Shown here: positions 47,041 through 56,445 of the stretch, piece by piece | Numbering within the stretch: position 1 is the first letter of the stretch | Layout of the letters: each line of letters opens with the position of its first letter | Notes under the pieces: generated by a model | What the model saw: only the letters and a program-made list of their open reading frames with translations | Told to the model about the DNA's origin: nothing | The model's database searches: none | Program-made: the position numbers and the translations under genes | NCBI GenBank assembly: GCA_947452555.1 | Contig: CANGDH010000006.1 | Span: 1 to 64,000 of the forward strand | Reading direction: 5' to 3' | Length of the DNA stretch: 64,000 nucleotides | From: Bacteroidota bacterium | Lineage (GTDB): Bacteria; Bacteroidota; Bacteroidia; Chitinophagales; Chitinophagaceae

Positions 47041-47619
47041 ATGGAATTCCATTTTGATCAACTATTAACAGTCATTTTTACTTTATTCGCCGTAATAGAT
47101 ATAGTAGGTTCTATCCCGCTATTAATTGCAATGAAAGAGAAAATGGGTGGCATAAAGTCGTTTAAAGTAACGCTAATCTCAGGGGCCTTCATGATTGCAT
47201 TTATGTTTCTAGGAAAGCCTTTTTTGAAAATACTAGGTTTAGATATTAAGTCATTTGCTGTTGGCGGTTCCATAGTAATTTTCCTATTAGGATTAGAAAT
47301 GGTATTAGGTCATGAGATTTTCAAAGGAGATAAAGACGCACATTCAGGAACTGTAGTGCCAATTGCTTTCCCTATCATTGCAGGGAGTGGAACGCTTACC
47401 ACCATTATGTCTTTGAAAGCAAATTTTGAAGAAGCTTATATATTAGGAGGTATCCTTGTAAATCTAATTATTGTATTTATTGTGCTTAAGTCACTAAATT
47501 TTATTGAACGTATGTTAGGCCCAGGAGGATTATTAGCGGTACGGAAATTCTTTGGAGTGATCTTGTTAGCTATTGCTGTTAAAATATTCTCTACTAATAT
47601 TGGTGCACTTCGAAAATAA
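47041..47619 (+). CDS. MarC-family integral membrane protein
   Basis: This 192-residue protein has about six hydrophobic helices and the UPF0056/MarC pattern: IFTLFAVIDIVGSIPLLIAM near the start, FLLGLEMVLG in the middle, and VPIAFPIIAGSGTLTTIMSL. The family function is unknown; the old link to multiple antibiotic resistance was withdrawn. The ATG directly follows the btuB terminator, leaving no room for a normal ribosome-binding site. The first in-frame alternative, Met31, would delete the first helix. Confidence 0.85.
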   Translation: MEFHFDQLLTVIFTLFAVIDIVGSIPLLIAMKEKMGGIKSFKVTLISGAFMIAFMFLGKPFLKILGLDIKSFAVGGSIVIFLLGLEMVLGHEIFKGDKDAHSGTVVPIAFPIIAGSGTLTTIMSLKANFEEAYILGGILVNLIIVFIVLKSLNFIERMLGPGGLLAVRKFFGVILLAIAVKIFSTNIGALRK

Positions 47620-47623
47620 TTAT

Positions 47624-47669
47624 AACAAATAGGTCCCAAATTAATTTCAAAATTTGGGACCTATTTGTT
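47624..47669. terminator. Bidirectional stem-loop between marC and the TonB receptor
   Basis: AACAAATAGGTCCCAAATT (47624-47642) and its exact reverse complement (47651-47669) form a 19-bp stem with an 8-nt loop. It lies between two convergent genes and is A/T-rich at both stem ends, so it may stop transcription from both sides. Confidence 0.75.
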
Positions 47670-47705
47670 AGGTATTATACCTTGTGGTCTTTTTTATTGT
47701 CCAAC

Positions 47706-49895
47706 TTAAAAAGAAAGCTTACAACTCACTATATAATTACGACCAATGGCAGATATACCACTAGCAAAGTATCTATAATTTTTGTCTGTTATATTTTCAA
47801 TTTGAAATCCTAAGCTCAGATTCTTTGTTGGAACGTATACTGTGCTTAAATTTAAGGTCATCCAAGAAGGCATGCCGTCTTGTGTAGCATATTGCTCATT
47901 GTCCTCCCCGTTTAAATTATAATCACTCATATGCTTCCAACCATTGAATACACTAAACAATTCGGCATTCAATTTTGAATTACCATGTTTTAAACCAATT
48001 CGTCCGTAAGTTGGAGGAATATGATCCAAAGGCATTTCAGTTACTCCGTCCTTATATGTTCCTTTAGTATAAGTATAAGTCGCAGTAAGATTAGTATTAT
48101 ACAAAACTTCCAATCGCCCATTTATATTAAATCCATAAACATTGGCAGTAGCCTTGTTTTGTGGAGCGTAAACGTCACTCAATACACCTTGGTACATGAT
48201 TTTTGACTGACCGTTAAAAGTGAATTTATCAACTATTGCAGCATTTTTAAACATGGTATAAAAAACAGAAGCTCCCCATGCATATGCCGTTGTGTTTTTG
48301 GAAACGTTTATTTCTGCGTTATAAGTATACTCTGGTTTAAGGTCTTTATTAGGTACCACTACATAACCAGTTTTAGTATCAAAAACTTTTGTTAAGTCGT
48401 CGATATTAGGATTTCTAAAACCGCTACTTAATCCAAAGGCAACTCTGTAACCATTGTCTGCATTATACGCTAATCCAAGATTCCCAGTTAAAGCAGCATT
48501 GGTTTGTTTTGCTTCCGTAAAAGGAAAATGCATTAATGAAGTATCATTAAACTGTGCATTCATGTGAACCATATTTAAACGGATACCATCATTTAATACC
48601 CACCCTGAACCCAGAAATTTTGTTTGTTGCAAATAGATAGCATGGTAAGACATATTAGTTGGACCATCGCTATAACGTGTAGTAATAGCACTATTAGCAT
48701 TAGTTGAAATATTGTTTCTGTAAGCAGTAGAATTTACAAAATCAAAATAGGACTCAAGTCCTAAATGAACATCCCCACTTGCGTCGCTATGTAATAAATC
48801 TGCATTTACACCTGCTACATTTACTTTCTCAGTTCTGAAGTCTTTGTTATTACTCTTGAACTTTCTTGAAATTCTGCTTTCTTCAATATTTTGATAATTA
48901 GCTATTACAAAAGCATCCTGGAAATAACCTTTCATTTTTTTTGCTGCAAATTTATATGAAACCATATTACGTTTCTGCGGGCCATAATACCATTCAGCAT
49001 AAACAGGTAAACCTTTACTTGTTTCTGTCAAACGATCGTATCTATTAATATTAGAGGAATTTGACAACTGAATATTTAACAAATGTTCCGTGTTTTCATT
49101 CGGCTTAAATAGAATTTTTTGCAAAAAATCAGTTTGTGTATATCCTGTTGTTTTTTGAATATTTACATTAGCACTATTGTCATTAGCAACGTCAACACCA
49201 TTCTCTCTTGTTACATAAAATAGTCTTTTCCAAAAATTAGGATAGTCGCTTGATCTATTATTTCCTTGACGCATATCGCCAAAACTACTATTAGTAAAAG
49301 AAGTCAAATAAGCCCATTTATTATTCGCAATATTAATATCGAAATGTGTTCTGTTCTCATTTTGACCAGATCCATAACGTTGCATTAAATTTCCATTTGC
49401 TTTAAAGGCTGATGACCCATTTAACTTCGGATTTTTTGTAAATAAATTAATCACTCCACCCAATGCATCACTGCCATACAAGGTAGAGCTTGGTCCATAA
49501 TTTATTTCTACTCTATCCAAAATCATATTATCCACTGTGATAATATTCTGTAAATGACCTGCTCTAAAAATGGCATTGTTTAAACGAACACCGTCCACCA
49601 TTAATAAAACACGACTCGCCTCAAATCCTCTAATAACGGGACTTCCACCACCAGCTTGGCTTTTTTGAACAAATACCTGACCTGACTGAGTTAGTATGTC
49701 TGCTGTATTTGCCTGTTGGTTAATTAAATTTTTATCTGTGATTACTCCTACACGTTGAACTATATTTTTTGAAAGCGTTGGAAATTTATTAGCAAGTACT
49801 ACAACGTCCTGTAATTGTTTAGCTGTTGTGTCTTGTTGCGCCAATAAGTTTGCACTCAATCCAAAAAATAAAACTACTAGCAATAAATTGCGCAT
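47706..49895 (-). CDS. TonB-dependent receptor, haem/haemoglobin type
   Basis: This 729-residue outer-membrane receptor has a signal peptide (MRNLLLVVLFFGLSANLLAQ), a TonB-box-like DVVVLANK, and a plug with FVQKSQAGGGSPVIRGFEAS, LLMVDGVRLNNAIFRAGHLQ and TLYGSDALGGVINLFTK. The GGGSPVIRGFE and NAIFRAGH segments and the barrel motifs FRNPNIDDLTKVFD and NKDLKPEYTYN are like haemoglobin/haem and related metal receptors. The ligand is inferred only. It is preceded by a GTG-start gene (60-nt gap) in the same direction. Confidence 0.85.
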   Translation of the reverse strand: MRNLLLVVLFFGLSANLLAQQDTTAKQLQDVVVLANKFPTLSKNIVQRVGVITDKNLINQQANTADILTQSGQVFVQKSQAGGGSPVIRGFEASRVLLMVDGVRLNNAIFRAGHLQNIITVDNMILDRVEINYGPSSTLYGSDALGGVINLFTKNPKLNGSSAFKANGNLMQRYGSGQNENRTHFDINIANNKWAYLTSFTNSSFGDMRQGNNRSSDYPNFWKRLFYVTRENGVDVANDNSANVNIQKTTGYTQTDFLQKILFKPNENTEHLLNIQLSNSSNINRYDRLTETSKGLPVYAEWYYGPQKRNMVSYKFAAKKMKGYFQDAFVIANYQNIEESRISRKFKSNNKDFRTEKVNVAGVNADLLHSDASGDVHLGLESYFDFVNSTAYRNNISTNANSAITTRYSDGPTNMSYHAIYLQQTKFLGSGWVLNDGIRLNMVHMNAQFNDTSLMHFPFTEAKQTNAALTGNLGLAYNADNGYRVAFGLSSGFRNPNIDDLTKVFDTKTGYVVVPNKDLKPEYTYNAEINVSKNTTAYAWGASVFYTMFKNAAIVDKFTFNGQSKIMYQGVLSDVYAPQNKATANVYGFNINGRLEVLYNTNLTATYTYTKGTYKDGVTEMPLDHIPPTYGRIGLKHGNSKLNAELFSVFNGWKHMSDYNLNGEDNEQYATQDGMPSWMTLNLSTVYVPTKNLSLGFQIENITDKNYRYFASGISAIGRNYIVSCKLSF

Positions 49896-49955
49896 ATTTT
49901 TTATTTTTAAAATGAAAATGAATTAGTCTATTTTGATAGACCTGTCTTTGAAGTA

Positions 49956-50531
49956 CTAGACAGCTTCTGGCGGCGGAGTGAAAATTGCTAAAAAAGGATT
50001 CGACATATGAGTACTGAAAAAACTTCTAGCGGATTTTTTAGTACTTAAATTATAGACAGTTGCGGCAATTGCAACATAATCATATACCGTTTTTGAAAAT
50101 TTTATTTTAAAAGAATTAGAAGACTTAGAATTTGTAGCTTCTTTGTTCAAATTACTTGACTTGTTTTGATTATTCACCATTTCGGTTTCAGCTTCATCCG
50201 AAACTGCAGTCAATTCCCATCCATTTCGAGTGTGCTTTAAGGAAACTATATCATAAAACTGCCCCCTATAACTAAACTCGCGTCCAGCTTCTTCCCATTC
50301 ATATCCTACTGGCAATTTGGACCTGTCTTTTAGAAGTAGTTTAACTTGATGCTCCTTGGAATTTTCATTTGTCCCAGTGAATTCTTTTTCAACATTTTGA
50401 AATGCTCCTGCATCTATGCTAGCGAACCTTGATTGCTCATGCATTTTTTCCTGTACCCAATAAAAATAGGTCAGACTACTTGTTGAAAGCAGCAAGGCAG
50501 TAAAACAAAATATGGCAATTAATCTCTTCAC
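49956..50531 (-). CDS. Membrane-anchored protein of unknown function upstream of the TonB receptor
   Basis: I do not recognise this 191-residue protein. The apparent start is GTG (50531), which gives a hydrophobic N-terminus (MKRLIAIFCFTALLLSTSSL); the next Met is at residue 31, after that helix. The body contains LPVGYEWEEAGREFSYRGQF and YDIVSLKHTRNGWELTAVSD, then an Asn/Ser/Lys-rich linker, and a possible second membrane segment (YDYVAIAATVYNLS). It ends in FTPPPEAV. It lies 60 nt before the receptor gene and is probably cotranscribed, which suggests an accessory role in uptake. Confidence 0.7.
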   Translation of the reverse strand: MKRLIAIFCFTALLLSTSSLTYFYWVQEKMHEQSRFASIDAGAFQNVEKEFTGTNENSKEHQVKLLLKDRSKLPVGYEWEEAGREFSYRGQFYDIVSLKHTRNGWELTAVSDEAETEMVNNQNKSSNLNKEATNSKSSNSFKIKFSKTVYDYVAIAATVYNLSTKKSARSFFSTHMSNPFLAIFTPPPEAV

Positions 50532-50595
50532 TAAACTAAGGTACGAAAAAGCGCATAAGATATAGCCAAGGAGTCTAGAGACTTTGAGGAATTAA

Positions 50596-51118
50596 TTATA
50601 ACAATCTTTCAATGGAGATGAAGTTGTTTGCAAACCCAGGGCCAACCATCAATGTGATTCTATAAAATCGTTGATTTGTAGTGTCTCTTAGAAAGTAATT
50701 TGCACATCCCCACTTTGAGCAAAATCCCAGGTTGTCCCTAAGTGAGCAAAAGTTGAAATTATAGTTGGTGTAATATCCGAAAAATAGGTAAAAGCATTTG
50801 TGCCTGAAGCTCCATTGTAGGTTGTATAGCCAGAAACCATTCCAGTAAAACTAGTTCCAGAATTGTTTATTTGCAAGCTTCTACTTCCTCCTGATGCCAT
50901 CCGAACCTGAATATCTCCAAGCATAACCGCTACTAGTAAAATCGAATAGATATCTTCCTGAAACTGGAACATTAAAACTAAAACCATTAGCCTTTATTTG
51001 TGGAATATACATCTAGCTTTGCTGAAGCATTCGGCGAAGTAGTACCAATACCTGTTTGTGCTTGCATTAATAAACAAGTAAATAATAACATAAAAGATGT
51101 GAAATATTTATAGCCCAT
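50596..51118 (-). pseudogene. Broken TGIGTT-type secreted protein (third repeat-module copy)
   Basis: The frame opens with a signal peptide (MGYKYFTSFMLLFTCLLMQA) and the TGIGTTSPNASAKLDV motif shared with the genes at 52460 and 55479, then stops at 50987. Homology-like sequence continues in other frames. ANGFSFNVPVSGRYLFDF runs to about 50920, GDIQVRMASGGSRSLQ runs to about 50700, and NYFLRDTTNQRFYRITLM ends at ISIERLL (stop 50596). At least three frameshifts (near 50990, 50920 and 50700) break one protein of about 170 residues. Its ATG overlaps the upstream gene's end by 11 nt. Confidence 0.75.
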
Positions 51119-52457
51119 ATTTATGTTTTGTTGCATTAAAATTCTGAAGAACTTCGTCAAAAGAAATTCCTCTGTTATAAATTTGAACAGATCCCAGATT
51201 TCCAATAAGACCCCCTACACCCGCTCTGCCTTCTCCTAGCCATAGATTCGACTGTGTATAATTAGTCCTTGTATTAGTTCGTGCAGCGCCATCTAATGCT
51301 CCATTTAAATACATTTGCATAGTTCCATTGGTAATCGTAAACCCAACTTGATACCATGTATTTAAACTGAGCGCTGTGGAGCCAAATAAATTATATTGAG
51401 TGTACGTATATAAGTTTTGATAATAATAGCCTGCATTTGGATATATAGCATAATGAAAATCACTATAGCCACCTGCGCCTGAGATATCGGTAAACCACTT
51501 GGTTAAAAAAATATTCCATCCATTATTTAAACTACTAGCTCTTAACCATACAAAAACACTTATGTCACCTGTTGCAGGGTAATTAGTAGGCGTCTTTCCA
51601 AAGTCAATATAGTCACCACTACCATCAGATAAAAAAGTGCCTGATGCGGTGCTACTATAAGCCATATTTCCTCCAATTGTTCCTACAGCATTGCCTTTTA
51701 AATCATAAGTATATGGACCATACTTTGGATAAGTATACCAATTTCCTGGATCAACTGAAAACACAAGACCATTGGGGGCCACTTCCTCCCCTGACAGTTC
51801 TTCAACATCTTGATACCAAAGGGAACCACTAGCTTCTGATGGTTTTTTCCAAAATAATTGTAGTGCATCTCCTCCAAATCCTTGCTGCATTCTTACTCTA
51901 AATGAATATTTCTTTCCTGCTGTTAATATTATAGTACCTATATGCGTTCCAATTGCGGAAATTCCATGTCCTCCATATTGATTCACCACGTTTTGATCGT
52001 TTAAAAATAAATCAACCGCGTCATCGCCTTCTATAGAAAAAGTGTAAGTCCCTGTTTGTTTGGGGATGAAATATCCTGATATTACAATGGCATAACCTTG
52101 ACCATTAAACCCACTATATGGTGTTGCATTTCCAATTGAAGTCCCTAATTGTGTATAGTTGGCATAATTTAAAATATTATTTGCAGCACTTATTGAGCTA
52201 TTTAAATTACCTACATTACTAGCCAAGGTAACATACCCAGAGGTTTTATAATTTGCTGCAATAACATAAGTGGATTCAAACTCAGCAGCTGAATTTGGAT
52301 TGGTAGAAGTGGATGAAGTATAAAGTCGATAATACAAATATTTATTCCCCTTAGGTCTATTACTTTCTAAGGCTGCATAATAATTAGGCAAAAATTGTGC
52401 ACTAACAAAATTGTTCCACAATAGAAATATAAAAATATAATAACAGCTTCTTTTCAT
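51108..52457 (-). CDS. Secreted PA14 + LamG-like lectin-fold protein
   Basis: This 449-residue protein has a signal peptide (MKRSCYYIFIFLLWNNFVSAQ). A PA14-like carbohydrate-binding domain (about 110-215) shows YFIPKQTGTYTFSIEGDDAV and DLFLNDQNVVNQYG. A concanavalin/LamG-like domain (about 230-445) shows DGSGDYIDFG and WYQVGFTITNGTMQMYLNGA. It ends in YNRGISFDEVLQNFN...KYGL. No T9SS sorting tail is present. Its end (TATGGGCTATAA) contains the ATG of the next gene. It starts 2 nt after the upstream TGIGTT gene. Confidence 0.82.
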   Translation of the reverse strand: MKRSCYYIFIFLLWNNFVSAQFLPNYYAALESNRPKGNKYLYYRLYTSSTSTNPNSAAEFESTYVIAANYKTSGYVTLASNVGNLNSSISAANNILNYANYTQLGTSIGNATPYSGFNGQGYAIVISGYFIPKQTGTYTFSIEGDDAVDLFLNDQNVVNQYGGHGISAIGTHIGTIILTAGKKYSFRVRMQQGFGGDALQLFWKKPSEASGSLWYQDVEELSGEEVAPNGLVFSVDPGNWYTYPKYGPYTYDLKGNAVGTIGGNMAYSSTASGTFLSDGSGDYIDFGKTPTNYPATGDISVFVWLRASSLNNGWNIFLTKWFTDISGAGGYSDFHYAIYPNAGYYYQNLYTYTQYNLFGSTALSLNTWYQVGFTITNGTMQMYLNGALDGAARTNTRTNYTQSNLWLGEGRAGVGGLIGNLGSVQIYNRGISFDEVLQNFNATKHKYGL

Positions 52458-52459
52458 TT

Positions 52460-53152
52460 TTAATTACTCATTTCTCCTGATATGATATAAGTTCCACCAA
52501 TATATAAGACTGTAGCAATGGCATATTGACCTGCGGTTTTTGTAAAACTATTTCTATTGCTAAATGTCCCAGAAAAACTGACCTGCCCTGACCCAAATTG
52601 TAAGACCATACAATTAAAGCCTTCAGGCAAAGTACCCGCAGCTGGTAAAGTAAGAGTTAGTGCAGCAGTACTTTTTAGAATCATTCCATTATCGGCGACT
52701 GTTAATGTTCTACTTGAAGATTCTGAACTTGTATTAGAAACGAACCCGCTTAATTTAGAAGTAGCTACATTACCTCCTGTTAAATTTCCAGTGGTTGAAA
52801 TATTGCCTGCGGTGTAACTAATATCATTACCCGTTTTAGTCCATTCTGAATTCAATCTTACCCAATTTGGTGATCCGACAGTTCCGCTGTTTAAATAAAA
52901 CCCAATCACGCCATCGGTTTGATAAATCAATAAACCATTTGCGGGACTTGTAATGGCAGCTCTTTGTGCACTAGTCATTCTTGGAACTAATAACCCTTTC
53001 GTTGTAGAAGTGATATCTAACTTCGCAGAAGCATCTGGCAATGTAGTTCCAATGCCGGTTTGTGCATGTATTGATTGAGCAAAAAATAAAACCGAAATGA
53101 TCGGTAAAAAAAATATTTTTAATACCCGTGTATTTTTTTTCTTAGAGTCCAT
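52460..53152 (-). CDS. Secreted TGIGTT-type surface protein
   Basis: This 230-residue protein starts at the ATG ending at 53152; the longer frame to 53197 lies inside the upstream gene. The start is [20 protein letters not shown], a signal peptide. The mature N-terminus is [20 protein letters not shown], then [16 protein letters not shown] and GLLIYQTDG. This is a very common Bacteroidota surface/tail-fibre-like start. The C-terminal part ([20 protein letters not shown]) resembles the last domain of the giant protein in this operon. The ATG overlaps the upstream stop in ATGGACTCTAA. Its function is unknown. Confidence 0.8.
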   Translation of the reverse strand: MDSKKKNTRVLKIFFLPIISVLFFAQSIHAQTGIGTTLPDASAKLDITSTTKGLLVPRMTSAQRAAITSPANGLLIYQTDGVIGFYLNSGTVGSPNWVRLNSEWTKTGNDISYTAGNISTTGNLTGGNVATSKLSGFVSNTSSESSSRTLTVADNGMILKSTAALTLTLPAAGTLPEGFNCMVLQFGSGQVSFSGTFSNRNSFTKTAGQYAIATVLYIGGTYIISGEMSN

Positions 53153-55475
53153 ATCTACTTCGGTTTGCGTTAAAATTAGTGAGTACATCTTGTGCACTTA
53201 ATGCCTTTTTATATAATCTTACAATTCCTATATTACCTGTAAAACTTTGGGCATACTCGTTTCCATTATAAATTCCTAAGTATAATGGATTTGAAGAATT
53301 AAATAAACTTGACATAGTATGTGTGACTGTGCCAATTGACTTTCCATTCACAAATGTTTCTAATGTTTTTGTTGCACCTGCTTTCCAAACATATAAAACT
53401 TGATACCAAGTATTAGCCGCAATAGTATACCCTGTTGAATTAATATAAGTCCCGGTTCCATCACCCATTTGTGCATAAAGGTTTGAACCGCTTGTTCTAA
53501 TCATATAAGAAACCGCCGAGGAAGCTCCTCCATTATTAACCTTACCTAATATAACTGTACTACCTGATGTATTGGTACTATAAAACCATGCTTCCATGCT
53601 CCAATCACTCGTGCCAGGCTCCATCGTAGCATTATCTGCAATACTCACTTGCGTTACGGATCCGTTAAAAGTTAAATAACCTTTATTAGGCATGCTATAA
53701 GTAGGACTACTTCCTAGTGTTCCAATATTTCCATTTCCAGAAATATCATACCAAGTAGTACTCGTACCATTATAAGCAGCTAGATTTCCCGCATCCATAT
53801 GAAGCAATAATCCGTCTGAAACAATGTTATTAGATTTGATAATTAAGCCCATTCTCATAGTAATATGGTTCGTCCATGTTTGTGGAACAAAACGAACATA
53901 TTTTGCATATACAACATTTGGGAAGTAAACGATTACGGCATCGGTGGAATTGGTATTGAAATTTGAATTGGTTAATACATTGATCCAATTTGTGCCATCT
54001 ATACTAACATCCACATTCCCAGTATTCACCCATTGACCTCCATTATAAGCTCTTCCCTGTGTAACAATTCCAGTAATATAGGCGGGAATATCATAGTTTA
54101 AAATGATATATTGACTCGTATTATTTACTTGGGCAGACCAACCTTGCGGTGAATTTAAATAAGGTGTAAAATGCAATGGCAAACCCGATCCTGGATATGG
54201 AGCATTTGCGTAAAATACATCTCCAGCACCACTAGAACCTGTTGAATAATTCCAAGAACTTGAAACTGACCAATTGATAGGGTTAGTGTTAGTTGATGGA
54301 CTATGTATAAATGTATTATTAAGATTATTAGAAGTCCCAGGCATCCATTTACTTGTGGCATCTGTAAATACTATTTTACCAGTTCCACTTAAAATAATTT
54401 TATTTGCATTCAACTTACTAGCACTTGCAACATTAACCGTATGTCCATCATTTACTTGTAAGCCTCCAAATAAATTGGGATAGTTAGAAGTATTGGTAGT
54501 GCCTAATACATTGGAATTACTCAATGTAAACGCTACATCGTTATTATGCACTACATAAGCTGAATAAACACCTGAATAATCAGAACCTCCTGGAAAATCG
54601 GCACTATATTCCACTAAATACCCTCCAATGCCTGAGCTATTCCCGTCTGCAAGGTCATTCCAACAAGTAGCTCCTCCCCATTTTGCTACTGCCGCATCTT
54701 CTCCATTTCTACTTCCATCAGAATTATTAGGTTCACTAGTGCACCAATTTGCATATTGTCCAGCAACAGTTAGACCATCAGCCGCATAAGCAGTATAAGT
54801 TGTATTCGTCACTCCTGAAACAGTCGTATTCCAAATATTTATATTCGCTTCTGGACCAGCGTCTAAAATCCATTTACCTTCCGTTGTAGCATCTGATAAT
54901 GCAATCCATATGTTATTATATGATACGTTATTATTAATAAAATCATTTTCAGACTGCGAAGTAATCGTTGCTAAATATGCATTTTTACCCTTAAAAGAAG
55001 CTTGCCCAGAAGCTCCAGATTTCGCATTTGTATAAGTGGTCGCTCCGCTGATAAATTTATAAAAATGTTTATTTACTGGATTGTAAAAATAGCTTGCATC
55101 ATATGTAGACACTTCGATATTAATTCTAACCGCTGTCTTAATAGTTCCCATGGAAATTGTCATAGCAGCCAAAGCAGCATTAATATTATCTTTTGTTCCA
55201 TAAAATACAATACTAGATATGCCAGTCCATAAATTATATCCATAGTTACGAGTAATACCTGTAGTGGTTGGAAAACTCAATGTAGCACCACTATGATAAT
55301 CCAGACTCAAACTTATCAAAATATTATCTGTATTATTTGTCCAATTCACTACAAAATCTCCGGCATCAACCCCTGTTGCATTTGCCTCTATTGTTAATGG
55401 AGCTGGTGCTGTAATACCCTGTGCAAAACTACTTATGTTTATAAATAAAAAAAGAAAAATAAATAACTGTTTCAT
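53142..55475 (-). CDS. Secreted C-type lectin + discoidin + LamG protein
   Basis: This 777-residue multidomain surface protein has a signal peptide ([19 protein letters not shown]) and a beta-rich N-terminal domain. A C-type lectin-like domain (about 130-285) carries [16 protein letters not shown], the EPN motif ([11 protein letters not shown]) and CWNDLADG. In characterised lectins the EPN and WND motifs bind Ca2+, and EPN favours mannose-type sugars. An F5/8-type-C (discoidin-like) domain follows (about 410-550), then a LamG-like domain (about 560-775) ending NANRSRYGL. No T9SS sorting tail is seen. It starts 3 nt after the S74 gene. Confidence 0.83.
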   Translation of the reverse strand: MKQLFIFLFLFINISSFAQGITAPAPLTIEANATGVDAGDFVVNWTNNTDNILISLSLDYHSGATLSFPTTTGITRNYGYNLWTGISSIVFYGTKDNINAALAAMTISMGTIKTAVRINIEVSTYDASYFYNPVNKHFYKFISGATTYTNAKSGASGQASFKGKNAYLATITSQSENDFINNNVSYNNIWIALSDATTEGKWILDAGPEANINIWNTTVSGVTNTTYTAYAADGLTVAGQYANWCTSEPNNSDGSRNGEDAAVAKWGGATCWNDLADGNSSGIGGYLVEYSADFPGGSDYSGVYSAYVVHNNDVAFTLSNSNVLGTTNTSNYPNLFGGLQVNDGHTVNVASASKLNANKIILSGTGKIVFTDATSKWMPGTSNNLNNTFIHSPSTNTNPINWSVSSSWNYSTGSSGAGDVFYANAPYPGSGLPLHFTPYLNSPQGWSAQVNNTSQYIILNYDIPAYITGIVTQGRAYNGGQWVNTGNVDVSIDGTNWINVLTNSNFNTNSTDAVIVYFPNVVYAKYVRFVPQTWTNHITMRMGLIIKSNNIVSDGLLLHMDAGNLAAYNGTSTTWYDISGNGNIGTLGSSPTYSMPNKGYLTFNGSVTQVSIADNATMEPGTSDWSMEAWFYSTNTSGSTVILGKVNNGGASSAVSYMIRTSGSNLYAQMGDGTGTYINSTGYTIAANTWYQVLYVWKAGATKTLETFVNGKSIGTVTHTMSSLFNSSNPLYLGIYNGNEYAQSFTGNIGIVRLYKKALSAQDVLTNFNANRSRYGL

Positions 55476-55478
55476 TGT

Positions 55479-56201
55479 TTACCTATTTCTTTTTTTACTC
55501 AACTTGCTTACTTTTATAGTTAAATTATCTATCTGTTTCTGTTGATCCTTAATGGCTTCAACTAAAAGCGCTACCAGCTTATCATATTTAACTGAACGAT
55601 ATTCTTCTTTAGTTTTATCTTTCGAAACAATTTCAGGAACTACTTTTTCTACTTCTTGCGCAATAAATCCAAGTTCGTCTTGTGCCCCAAATTCTTTTTC
55701 TGGAAACGCTTTTTGGTTCCAATTAAAGTAAACACCTCTTAGTAATTTTACTTTATCCAATGCGTTTACTATGGGACGGATATTTGTTTTAAAACGAATA
55801 TCTGAAGTGCCTGCAATGGAGTTCGCTGTAATATCTCCGTTTACATATAATTTAGTACTTGGCGTTGTAGTACCAATGCCTACATTTCCTCCATTGGGAT
55901 TTAGGAGTAAATTATAAAATGTCCCATAAGCTGTTTTAGATCTCGCTTGTATCCATGAAAAAGTAGATGTACTGCTTAAACCAAAATCTAAGACATGAGA
56001 AGCAGATACGCCGCTTAAACGTATATTTCCATTCGCAGTAGCTCCTGTTATTGCTGGATCCGCAGTCGCAGTTTCAATTTGCAATTTATTCACCGGAGCA
56101 GTGGTGCCAATACCTGTTTGTGCTTGCGATGATTTTACAATAAACAATATAGCAATGAGCGGTAAGAAACGTATTGCTTTCTTTTTGCTATACAATCTCA
56201 T
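55479..56201 (-). CDS. Secreted TGIGTT protein with tail-fibre S74 chaperone domain
   Basis: This 240-residue protein has a signal peptide (MRLYSKKKAIRFLPLIAILF), the TGIGTTAPVNKLQIETATAD motif, and GNVGIGTTTPSTKLYVNGDI. A C-terminal intramolecular-chaperone domain of the peptidase S74 / phage tail-spike type follows: SDIRFKTNIRPIVNALDKVK, GFIAQEVEKVVPEIV and YDKLVALLVEAIKDQQ, ending in a coiled coil. In phage fibres such domains trimerise the shaft and may then cleave. That suggests trimeric assembly here. The ATG overlaps the LuxR-type gene by 14 nt. Confidence 0.85.
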   Translation of the reverse strand: MRLYSKKKAIRFLPLIAILFIVKSSQAQTGIGTTAPVNKLQIETATADPAITGATANGNIRLSGVSASHVLDFGLSSTSTFSWIQARSKTAYGTFYNLLLNPNGGNVGIGTTTPSTKLYVNGDITANSIAGTSDIRFKTNIRPIVNALDKVKLLRGVYFNWNQKAFPEKEFGAQDELGFIAQEVEKVVPEIVSKDKTKEEYRSVKYDKLVALLVEAIKDQQKQIDNLTIKVSKLSKKRNR

Positions 56202-56409
56202 ACTCTTGAGCTAATTTATATAAGTTTATACTATTGGTCACTTTCATCTTATTAAGAATTTGTTTTTTGAAAGTCGATACTGTATTGGATTTGACTTCTA
56301 GTGTTGCACCAATATCTTTTACTTGAACACCTTGTAAGATTAAATCAAGCACTTCTCTTTCACGTCTTGAAAGAATTTCAAATGGACTGTTGTTTAAATT
56401 TTTTGTCAT
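56188..56409 (-). CDS. Stand-alone LuxR-type HTH regulator
   Basis: This 73-residue protein consists of only a LuxR/NarL DNA-binding domain: ILSRREREVLDLILQGVQVK, DIGATLEVKSNTVSTFKKQI and LNKMKVTNSINLYKLAQEY. There is no receiver, sensor or membrane segment. It lies inside the surface-protein operon, 36 nt after the giant gene, and overlaps the S74 gene start in ATGAGATTGTATAG. An AT-only palindrome lies just upstream. It is likely a local regulator, but its target is unknown. Confidence 0.85.
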   Translation of the reverse strand: MTKNLNNSPFEILSRREREVLDLILQGVQVKDIGATLEVKSNTVSTFKKQILNKMKVTNSINLYKLAQEYEIV

Positions 56410-56415
56410 TTATAT

Positions 56416-56431
56416 TAATTAATATTAATTA
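56416..56431. promoter_or_regulatory. 16-bp AT palindrome before the LuxR-type gene
   Basis: TAATTAATATTAATTA is a perfect palindrome centred about 14 nt upstream of the regulator ATG. It may be an operator for autoregulation. As it contains only A and T it could also be chance in this AT-rich genome. Confidence 0.35.
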
Positions 56432-56445
56432 GAATAGTTTAGTTT

